Source of the DNA: Oopsacas minuta
Taxonomy: Eukaryota > Porifera > Hexactinellida > Lyssacinosida > Leucopsacidae
Assembly (NCBI GenBank): GCA_024704765.1
Contig: JAKMXF010000066.1
Coordinates: 1,113,883 to 1,177,882, forward strand
DNA length: 64,000 nucleotides
Reading direction: 5' to 3'
The notes under the pieces are model-generated. The model made no database searches. It saw only the letters and a program-made list of their open reading frames with translations, and was not told where the DNA came from. Shown one piece after another: positions 56,128 through 64,000 of this stretch. The position numbers and the translations under genes are program-made. Each line of letters begins with the position of its first letter. The stretch's first letter is position 1.

Positions 56128-56505
56128 TTGTGTGCAGAATCTAACACACAAAACTATTTATAATATTGGTAATAGATAAATTTAAGGAAATGCTTAGTAG
56201 TGCTTTCAGTACAATTATCTGATAACAGCAAAGCATAATGATGTTGGCCAAGAGGATATGAAATTACATAAGAATGTTTGGTGAAATTGTAGCAAACAAT
56301 AGCGACTATTATTGCTGTCTTTAAATAATATTATAATGAAACTAATTACGATATATATGACGGTGTAATATGATCTCGAAATAGGACCATACATCATACA
56401 GTATTCAGTACTTATACCACGCTACGTGAGGTAACTACCTTATTTAGGTAATTTTGGATATTATAAACACACACACACACACACACACGAGTTGTCATAG
56501 GAAAA
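56128..56505. promoter_or_regulatory. Shared divergent promoter region of CaMK1 and the kinase-Claw gene
   Basis: 378 bp separates the two start codons on opposite strands, so both promoters must lie here or in upstream exons. A (CA)n run at 56467-56488 ends 17 bp before the plus-strand ATG. Confidence 0.55.
56467..56488. repeat. (CA)n microsatellite in the 5' leader of the kinase-Claw gene
   Basis: Eleven CA dinucleotides immediately upstream of the start codon region. Confidence 0.9.
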
Positions 56506-59500
56506 ATGCCGAAGTATCCAACTGTGAAAGAAATGAAACAACAGCGTAATGCCAGTAAGAACCAATTCACTCAAACGAATGAGTTCGTTTGGTGTAAAAT
56601 GAACCAGTTAGGGAAGGGGGCATTCGGTACAGTGTATTTGGGCTGGAGAGAGCCAGATGAAGAGTATATTGCAGTCAAGGCAATCCCTCAAACAACGATA
56701 GATATGGAGGAAAAAGTCAAACTGTTCTTGAAACGAGAAATCGAGATAATGAACACACTCAAAGGAGCTCCTTTCATTGTACAACTCATGTACTTAGAAA
56801 GGAACGCAAACGGTGTGAATATGTTTATGGAAATGTGTGATACAGATCTAGAAAAACATCTAGTAACAAATAAAGTTACTCAATTACAGCTGATTCGGTT
56901 TATGCAGCAAATAGCAATTAGTATCAATGCAATGCATGCCAAAGGAATTGTGCATAGAGATCTCAAGCCAGCAAATATCCTTATAAAGTATAGAGACACA
57001 AATATGCAAGAATTCGACATTAGGTAACAAATAAATTTATTATATGTACAGTGAAACCTCTACAAACGGGAGCCTGTGGAAACGGAGAGAAAATACATAG
57101 AGCGAATTCCGAGCTTATTTCGGCTGTTGCCTGTGAACCGGTTTGTGGAGGTTACACTGTATAACGATATTTGACTGTGACTACGTATTTTCAATGTATA
57201 GATTGGCAGATTTCGGGTACAGTCGTTTCTTCAAGACAGAAGGCCCCGAAGGAATGGAAATCAACAATATGCTGGATTCAGCAGCTGGCACCCCTGTATA
57301 CATGGCTCCAGAAGCTCTGGCTTGTGTTGTGGAACAAAATGCGCATTATAACCAACTCGTGGATATTTGGAGTGCAGGAGCTATCATATACAGAGTTGTA
57401 GTCGGTGAGTACATAGGGTAAACCAGCGGTTACCAATCTAGGATCCGGAGACCCCTTGGTGGTCAACGGACGACAGCAGGGGGTCCACATGATCTCAAAA
57501 TTTGTATTGCAGTCTATAGGAGGAGGAGAAGGACCACAGAACCTGTTAAAATTGGTATATTCAGGCATTTCCCTATTACACTTGAAAATATCCTGAAATA
57601 TCTCAAAATAGCAAAGTTTCGCAAGGAATTACAAAATTTTTGAAGTGAACCTCTGGAGGGTTGTCGAATATGTCCACTACCCGACGAGTGACGACCAGAC
57701 GTTAGTTGTTATTAGTGTGTGTGTATTAGGTGAACACGGATTCTACCATAGAATGCAAATGACAATGCAGGAACTCTTGAATGTTATCCGCAAGAAAGGC
57801 ACAGCTATTGGAGTAGTTGTAAATCCAAAAGGAAAGCCAATCTACATCAAGGAACTCCCTGAACAGACGGAAGATATCTTGAATCCACAAATGAAGCAGA
57901 CGGTTTCTTCAATGATCAGAGAAATGCTACAAGTTGAACCTCAGCTAAGAATGACAACCAGCAAGTTCTTACAGACTGTTGACGATATTGCAGTTTCTAA
58001 ATTCAATGTTATCTCCGTACACACAGGACAACAAACTAAAGTACCTATTAACCAGGAAATGACCTTGGAAGAGTTGGTACACACGTTAGCAAAGGATTTC
58101 AAGGGTAAGCACATTCAATTTCAAGCAAGGTTTGGCACCGATGCGAAATATTGGACATAAAAAATATCGAAAATATCGATGTACGTATGTATTGGGATTT
58201 CCAGAAGAAATATCGAAAATTATCCAAAAAATATCGATATTTTCGATATTTTTCTGTATTTTAACGAATTTTTCCTATTTTTAGAAATATCGTATCGAAA
58301 ATTTTAACCGATTTCAATGTTTGCCAAACTTTGTTTCCAGAAACTTTATCAATGTTTTCTATTTTGAATAGAAATGCCAGTAGCTGAAATGCACTTAATA
58401 TACGAGTCTCATACTAGTGAGAATATTGTCGCTACAAACGACCAGCTAAAGAAACTCTTAGAATTCCTAATGAGGTCATCCCACAAACCAGATGTTTTCC
58501 TTGTAAGCGGTGCTCTCCTCAAAGAGCTGGATCTCCCATACGATGAAGACATTAATGTTACAGCTAATCTATCTGCACTTTTGCAAATCAAGAGCAAGCG
58601 AGAATTGAAGGCGCAAAACAATACAGTTCTACTACCCCAGGTTGGATTAGTATAATTACGTCACACATATAAATGGGAAAACTGTTTCAGCTCCACATGA
58701 GCATGCGAGTGGGCGGCATTTCATTATCATTATCATTTTGTGACGTTATCATATTGTTAAGTGGCCAATTTATGGAAAATTCAACAACCCTACTTCGAAA
58801 TATGTTTTTTAAGCGTGTTAAAGGAGGTCTGTGAAGATAAAATCGCTACCATTCACCGGCTATTTACTAAATATATTGTGTAGTTGAAATACACTGATAA
58901 AATGGTGAAATATTGAAAATATTCATGCGGCCTGATGCAGCAGATAAACTTGATGCGGGCAGTGGAGCTGAAACAAGTTTATAACTACCAGTAGCCTAAA
59001 TATTAAATGTTGCTTTAAATAATGAAGTTCTATATTAGGTATGTAAGTCTACAATGGAGGAATACCAAAGTCTTCAGAAACAGCAACTAATAGGTTATCA
59101 AGCATTCATAACACACAGCATAAATGCAGTATCAAGATTTCAGGTCATAATATCCAGAACTGAAAAGGCACAGTCTGCAATGGACGCACAAGTCAATACA
59201 GTATTCAGATGTATTGAAGATGCAGTAGACTCCTTACAAGCACATGGATATGAAAATGAAGTCAATTCGTTACATGGAATAGACGAGGAATTGAGAGGAA
59301 TTATGAATTACATACAACAGTGCAAAGGCAAAGTAATAACAGCCTTTGAAACACAAATGAGGCAAGTTAAAGATATCAAGAGGCGAATGGGAGAACTCTC
59401 CAGTGACGATGTTATTATCTCCGCACAGAAAAAGTGTAGAGAAATTACAAAAGAATCGTTAGACTCACAACTCGACAAATCTGAAGATTTGTTAATGCTT

Positions 59501-60851
59501 TTAAATACTAAACAGAAATACTTCAATGATCTGTTACATCTGAAGTTAACAGGCCTCAATAATACATTGACTAAGTTAGAAGAGCAACAAGGAGAATTAG
59601 TTAAAGTTGAAACAGAGATTATTCCAGAACATGCGCGGAAAGTTGAGAAGCTAGGCAGGAGAGTTAACAAGACTGCGTTGGCTACTATCGCGGGTGGGGC
59701 AGGGTCTAGAGTTGAGAAATTCGAGAATCCTGAAGTTACAAACTTGAAAGAAAATCTCCAAGAAACGCAGCGAGAAAAAGATGAATTCAGTGATAAGGTA
59801 TGCAATCGAAATATATTTATTTGTTTCTGATAAAATGACAGTACAATGGACAGTCAAAACTTACGAGAATTTATTGAACTGTACAGTTAACTCCCGTTAT
59901 ATTGAAGCTCAAGGGACCGAGATAATTACTTCGATATAAACGATGAAATTTATGGTACTTTTGACAGTTTGGCACCATATTTGTACATTTTAAGAATTCG
60001 AAATAAGCTGATATTTCGACATATCCGTGTACGATATAACTGAAGTTGACTGTAAAGTAAACCTCTTTAATAGGAACATGGTCGAATTTCCAGATAATAG
60101 GACTAAAATAGACACAAATCCGCTCCCTACAATTGTAATTCAATTGGTATTACTCCGGATAAAGAGAACATATTTTGACAATCCGTTGGTGTTCGTAATT
60201 ACAATAAATAACGAAGTTCTACTGTGTTTACATTTAATCGTGAAGGTTGAGAAGTTGAAGAAACAGAGTGCAAAGGATAAAGGCCTTGTAGATAAGTTAT
60301 ACTTTAGATTAATGAAGTACAACAGATGGTTTGAAGACATTACCAAAGAGTTAGAGCTAGATGATACAGACAACAAACAAGATAAAATAGTCGATGAATC
60401 TTTCCTTGAATTAGACAGCTCAATACCAAACGAAATACGAAATTGCGTTCGCAAGGCAATACTTACAGATACAATAAAAGTTAGAGAGAAGATTATACAA
60501 AACAGAGACGACTACCTTACTTCAGAAGACGACAAGATATCCGTGAATAACCTCAAGGCAGGAGATCATGTATTGTTATTACCAAGCAAGGCAACTAGCA
60601 ATGTTCGTGCACACGTACACGTACCGCGTATATTCACACTTGAGACCAATCAACTATACTTTTTAGACGTTGAAAGTTACGAAAATTTTAAATTAGAAAT
60701 GAAAAAAGATTTTACTTCCTGTGTAACCGGTATTTTGACTGAAGATCCGAAACAAAAAGCAGCTCTAGCGAGAGAAGATTATCCCGTTACTCAATTCGGT
60801 ATGATTTTCTACACAGTCAAGGCAAAGCCTAAAATACAATCGGCTTTATAG
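56506..60851 (+). CDS. TBK1/IKK-epsilon-like kinase joined to a FIP200/ATG11-type Claw domain
   Basis: Six exons join in phase (56506-57023, 57202-57404, 57730-58104, 58372-58640, 59039-59797, 60246-60851) to 909 residues. Residues 27-330 are a protein kinase: LGKGAFGTVY, Lys58, HRDLKPANIL (Asp152), DFG (Asp176), and Ser199 in DSAAGTP at the position of TBK1 Ser172. The stretch from about 255 on follows TBK1, including the ubiquitin-like domain at about 331-455 (NVISVHTGQQTKVP ... MHLIYESH). Residues 456-760 are mostly coiled coil. Residues about 806-905 match the FIP200/ATG11 Claw: LKAGDHVLLL, NQLYFLDVESYENF, GILTEDPKQKA and PVTQFGMIFYTVKAK. TBK1 phosphorylates autophagy receptors; the FIP200 Claw binds them. 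If exon 4 is not spliced to exon 5, the kinase stops at 58655 and a separate 264-... frame could start at ATG 59054, so two genes remain possible. Confidence 0.8.
57049..57159. repeat. pogo-like MITE filling intron 1 of the kinase-Claw gene
   Basis: TA-CAGTGAAACCTCTACAAACG at the left and GTTTGTGGAGGTTACACTG-TA at the right. It makes up 111 of the 178 intron bases. Confidence 0.8.
57426..57570. repeat. hAT-like MITE in intron 2 of the kinase-Claw gene
   Basis: CAGCGGTTACCAATCTAGGA, GACCCCTTGGTGGTCAACGG and the core TCTCAAAATTTGTATTGCAG shared with 25465-25609. The right end is not sharply defined. Confidence 0.7.
58160..58305. repeat. ATATCGATATTTTCGATATT-rich segment in intron 3
   Basis: Repeated AATATCGA and its reverse complement, forming overlapping short palindromes. 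Origin unknown. Confidence 0.5.
58676..58980. repeat. About 305-bp TIR element in intron 4 (GAAACTTGTTTCAGCT family)
   Basis: Left AAACTGTTTCAGCTCCACAT, right AGTGGAGCTGAAACAAGTTT; interior shared with 53636-53928. It forms about three quarters of this 398-bp intron. Confidence 0.85.
59884..60052. repeat. pogo/Tigger-like MITE in intron 5
   Basis: TA-CAGTTAACTCCCGTTATATT at the left, GAAGTTGACTG-TA at the right; the family of 43312-43477. Confidence 0.8.
60055..60236. repeat. Second Tigger-like remnant in intron 5
   Basis: Left AGTAAACCTCTTTAATAGGA, the core ATTGGTATTACTCCGG ... AATCCGTTGGTGTTCGT shared with 1337-1453, right AACGAAGTTCTACTGTG. It abuts the preceding MITE. Confidence 0.6.
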
Positions 60852-60984
60852 CTGTGATCATTGCTAGAATTTTTGTGTTTTTGAATTTGTTTGCTCAGTT
60901 TTATAAGAATGTTAAAAAGCTCATAAATATTACAAATTATACAAATTTATACAAAAGTCAATACAAATGTACAAAAAGATTTTC

Positions 60985-61902
60985 TTAGAAACTCTTCGCG
61001 GCGTAAAAGAGGAATATCACTGGTGGAACAATAAATATGAGTGCGGGTAATAGAGGTACGCAGATAGTAAGAATAGCCACACCGCAGATAGTAAATATTA
61101 CAATTTCTTGGACAACTTTAAACCAACGTAATCTTTTGGTGACCTTTTTGCTACCCAAAATGGTGTATCTATCACAGGCATTGACTTCCCATTTATCTCC
61201 TCCGTGACCGCCGAGAAGAGTATTTGATTTTGATGTTTCTTTACCGCAGTTGTAGCACCAGTAACAAGAACATTTGATACAATTCATGCTTGGACATCCT
61301 CCATCACGTTGAGTAGGTACTTGACATCTTGGACATCTGAATGCGTTCTGTTGATGATTGACTCCGTCCCAATCCTTGGTCCATTGATTGAATTGATTGT
61401 TTTCATCTAAATTATCTTTGCATGATATCCCTGCATGAGTTGGTCCATAGCAAAAATAACACCAGGGTTTATAGCAGGTCGAACAGAGCATCTGATTGAC
61501 TTTAGTAGAACTTTTTGTTGAAGATTTTGCCTTTTTCATCAACTGGTAATTTTGCTCGCTAATACTCGTAATGTGTGAGCAATTTGGACAGGAGCGTTTT
61601 GTCGGTGAATTATCAGCATTCAATTTTAAAAGTGCTATCTTATTTTTCTGTGTCAGAGATATAAACTGATTAACAAGCTCGTCCGTGAGTTTTTGTGGAC
61701 ATCCAGGCATTGGACATGGAAATAAATACTGTCCATCTTCAATGCGATATTCTATATAAGATCTGAGACATTCAGCGCAAGCATACATCCAACAACAATG
61801 CAGCATTTCACATCTCCCATCAGAGACTGGTGTATTAGTGCATAAAGGACATAATTCTTCTTCTGTAGCACCTAATGAACTGTTTTCTATAGGATATTCC
61901 AT
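60985..61902 (-). CDS. RBR E3 ubiquitin ligase, RNF217-like, with C-terminal membrane segment
   Basis: 305 residues in one exon. RING1 starts CPLCTNTPVSDGRC and continues CAECLRSYIEYRIEDG and CPMPGC. The IBR follows (SCPNCSHITS ... CSTCYKPWCYFC ... HAGISCKDN). RING2 is CPRCQVPTQRDGGCPSMNCIKCSCYWCYNCG, whose cysteine in GGC is the expected thioester cysteine. The C-terminus has a long hydrophobic region (VIFTICGVAILTICVPLLPALIFIVPPVIFLF). Order, spacing and the GGHGGDKWEVNACDRYTILG region fit RNF217 better than RNF144. RBR ligases pass ubiquitin through this cysteine. It is convergent with the kinase-Claw gene (133 bp between stops). Confidence 0.9.
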   Translation of the reverse strand: MEYPIENSSLGATEEELCPLCTNTPVSDGRCEMLHCCWMYACAECLRSYIEYRIEDGQYLFPCPMPGCPQKLTDELVNQFISLTQKNKIALLKLNADNSPTKRSCPNCSHITSISEQNYQLMKKAKSSTKSSTKVNQMLCSTCYKPWCYFCYGPTHAGISCKDNLDENNQFNQWTKDWDGVNHQQNAFRCPRCQVPTQRDGGCPSMNCIKCSCYWCYNCGKETSKSNTLLGGHGGDKWEVNACDRYTILGSKKVTKRLRWFKVVQEIVIFTICGVAILTICVPLLPALIFIVPPVIFLFYAAKSF

Positions 61903-62923
61903 CTTGCTAACGATTAAAAATGTTAATGAATTACAATAGTAAGTATATAGTATGACAAATGAGGAACTTATTACAATCCTTTCTCGACAGTAGAATATGG
62001 ATTCTAATGTTCTTTAGAAATTTCCCTCTCAAACAAAGCGAGGAGTGTAAAAATGCCTAGAAAACATCCAAGCCATATATTAAAGAAATAATATATAAAG
62101 AGCTCAGCTTCACAGTTTTCGGGAATATAAGTAGTGAGTATAATTCGATGGATAATATATGAGGGTCTGTGTATTTTGTTTTTTGGTTTCTTGTTGATGG
62201 AAATTGTTTCGATTAATTGATCATGCCTCTTAATTGTGGTTGTGTTTTTCTAGCTATTTAATGTGGACTTGAGCTTTTATAACGCATTCAATAGTCGTTG
62301 ATCAATTTGATGCATTAGCGTTGTTATTAAGATCATTGTCAAATAACCTGCTGCAAATCCCACGCCTGCATTTTCGACCGATTACCTGAAATTGAATAAC
62401 TTGAGTCTTCAAATTTTCCATGATTTCAATATACGTAACACTAATATCGCCAAAAACTGTGCTCTAGTAGGGCTGAGCTTTACTAGAGCTGAGCTCTATA
62501 CCTTATCCCTATATTAAATATTGTTAGTCAAATGTCGAATAAAAGTTTAAGTTAAGTGATTGAAAGAGGCCAATTAGAAAGTAAATTACTTACTGTAAGG
62601 TTTCTAATCAGTATTTATTAATAAAGTCTGCCAGCTTGACAACCAATTATTGTGAATGGCACGCTAAGGTATTTTATCTAGAATGTTCCATAGGAAAGGT
62701 TTCTGAATTCAATCACTTTTATGACACATTTCCCCATCAAATACGACATAAGTAAAAGTTGTGAGACAGATTGTAGATACCAGCGGGCATTTTATAAGGC
62801 TACAGTTGCATGTATGCTTAGGTGTACGGATTCGCGAATCATTTGAGTATATAAAACAGCTGTGTAGTCATAATGGCTATTATAATATATCGATTTTGAT
62901 GTAATATTTGTAACTTTAGAATA
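61903..62923. other. Divergent spacer before the last gene
   Basis: About 1 kb, AT-rich, between two start codons on opposite strands. No gene or recognised repeat. CTTTAG just upstream of 62921 could be a 3' splice site of a 5' UTR intron. Confidence 0.45.
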
Positions 62924-64000
62924 ATGTCTGGGAATAGAAATAACAGTAAATCGAGCAAGAATAGCTCAAAAGATGGAAAAGATTCTAAGCAAATAAAAAC
63001 GGACAGTTCGTCAACAGATTCTTTGCTTAGCTTTTTGAGTACGGCTTCTAACGCAATGAGGAAAGCAATGGATATGACAAAACAAGGGAGTAGTGCAAAT
63101 AGTCGCAAGAGAGACCCCAATCATAGACGGCATCTTCTTAATAACATGAAAGAGTCCAGTTTGGAGTATAGCGCGTATAACAAACGTAGATATAAACGTC
63201 GTTCTATAAGCTCTAGCTCTGCACATAACGGAGATGCTCAGGCAGATTCTAGTGATTATCTGACTGATACTATGAAAGAACTGTTCATGAATTCTACAGA
63301 AGAACCTGGGACGAATTTACATTTCCAAAGCAGCAACCAAATGGAAGGATCTCTTCTGGGGTATACAGGAGATTCTGTGTATTTCCAAGAGAACGAATGG
63401 GCAGCTGATTGTGAGAGTATTGTCACTACTTCAGATCATTACTTCAATGCTAGCAATGAACTACAACTCAGTCAAAATTATGAGGGAAGTTATATGGGAG
63501 TGCCGCAAGTAACCGGATACATACCGGACCCTTTCGAGGGAGGCAGTAACTTCACGAATAGTTCTAGCTACTTGACGTCATCTCTGGAGATGAGTGAGAT
63601 AGGAGGACATCTGTCAGATAGTTTTAATCTAGAAACACTATGTAGAGATAATCTTGTGTCAAGTCAAGTATCTTGTTCTAGCTGTTTATACAATGATAAA
63701 GCTACAGGTCTACCAAACGAGAATGGAAATACAAACAATAATAATTTATCCAGAAAGACAGAATTGAGTATTTGCGTTGCTCCTGAAGCCCTGGCCTCTG
63801 GAGAATTCTCATCAGTAGACACGCGACTTGTGGAACAAGTTTTAGCACAAGCAGATATACAAGCTACTATGAATGAGTTGGTTGATATAGCTAGACCTAA
63901 AAGAAAGCGAGTAAGTGTAACTCCAACTCATGAGAACAATGATCAGATGTTACCATACTCCATAGCCTATCAAGATTGTCAGTTGTCACATAGACAATGT
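62924..64000 (+). CDS. Unidentified Ser/Asn-rich protein, N-terminal part (runs off the window)
   Basis: From ATG 62924 one frame stays open to the last base (359 codons); an in-frame TGA lies at 62897-62899. The product is rich in Ser, Asn and acidic residues and probably mostly disordered. Visible features: a Ser/Lys-rich start (SKSSKNSSKDGKD), a short possible helix (LLSFLSTASNAMRKAMDM), a basic cluster (NKRRYKRRSISSSS), and near residue 325 a classic nuclear localisation signal (ARPKRKRVSV) preceded by a predicted helix (TRLVEQVLAQADIQATMNEL). I do not recognise the family. A nuclear regulator whose folded domain lies beyond the window is a guess. Confidence 0.6.
   Translation, partial: MSGNRNNSKSSKNSSKDGKDSKQIKTDSSSTDSLLSFLSTASNAMRKAMDMTKQGSSANSRKRDPNHRRHLLNNMKESSLEYSAYNKRRYKRRSISSSSAHNGDAQADSSDYLTDTMKELFMNSTEEPGTNLHFQSSNQMEGSLLGYTGDSVYFQENEWAADCESIVTTSDHYFNASNELQLSQNYEGSYMGVPQVTGYIPDPFEGGSNFTNSSSYLTSSLEMSEIGGHLSDSFNLETLCRDNLVSSQVSCSSCLYNDKATGLPNENGNTNNNNLSRKTELSICVAPEALASGEFSSVDTRLVEQVLAQADIQATMNELVDIARPKRKRVSVTPTHENNDQMLPYSIAYQDCQLSHRQC

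Noticed and set aside
56506-57404. ULK/ATG1-type kinase as identity for the kinase domain
   Set aside because: Catalytic motifs alone are compatible with ULK, but the region after the kinase lobe and the ubiquitin-like domain follow the TBK1/IKK-epsilon pattern, which ULK lacks.
58374-58655. Separate small gene starting with MPVAEMHL
   Set aside because: It begins two bases after a 3' splice site and continues the ubiquitin-like domain of the preceding exon in phase, so it is an exon.

Overview
This window is nuclear DNA from an animal. It is AT-rich, its introns have GT/AG borders and are mostly 60-300 bp, and its genes belong to metazoan families: a tetraspanin, a spectraplakin, SMCR8, SMCO4, APLF, NMD3, CaMK1, a TBK1-type kinase and an RNF217-type ligase. 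Short introns, mixed intronless and intron-rich genes, and many small non-autonomous DNA transposons suggest a compact early-branching invertebrate genome such as a demosponge. That placement is inference; no sequence here proves the taxon.

Layout. 1-5.3 kb: 3' exons of a tetraspanin (+). 5.6-11.6 kb: one 6-kb exon (+) encoding espin-like ankyrin repeats, six gelsolin repeats and a C-terminal RA-PH pair. 12.1-12.4 kb: a frameshifted NOL12-like copy. 13.4-14.4 kb: an aldo-keto reductase (+), followed by a 59-residue SMCO4 homologue (-). 18.0-19.4 kb: an intronless, divergent alpha-tubulin-like gene (+). 20.1-37.3 kb: a spectraplakin (-) of about 44 exons (CH-CH, plakin region with SH3, spectrin rod, EF/GAR tail). 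A complete SMCR8 gene sits on the same strand inside one of its introns. 37.8-42.2 kb: PUS1 and a TRIM-like gene (-). 42.5-46.9 kb: gene-poor. 46.9-51 kb: a neuronal-calcium-sensor protein (+), then APLF and OARD1 homologues (-). 51.2-56.1 kb: NMD3, a CPPC thioredoxin and CaMK1 (-). 56.5-60.9 kb: a six-exon gene (+) joining a TBK1/IKK-epsilon-like kinase and ubiquitin-like domain to a coiled coil and a FIP200/ATG11-type Claw. 61.0-61.9 kb: an RNF217-like RBR ligase (-). 62.9 kb to the end: the start of an unidentified serine-rich protein (+).

Themes. Two loci bear on selective autophagy: SMCR8, and the kinase-Claw gene, in which the signalling kinase and the autophagy scaffold appear to be one polypeptide. 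Two neighbouring genes handle ADP-ribose in DNA repair (APLF with PBZ fingers, OARD1). Cytoskeletal genes fill the first half. Several MITE families (pogo/Tigger-like, hAT-like and a 293-305 bp unclassified family) occupy introns and spacers, and four of the five introns of the kinase-Claw gene carry a recognisable copy.
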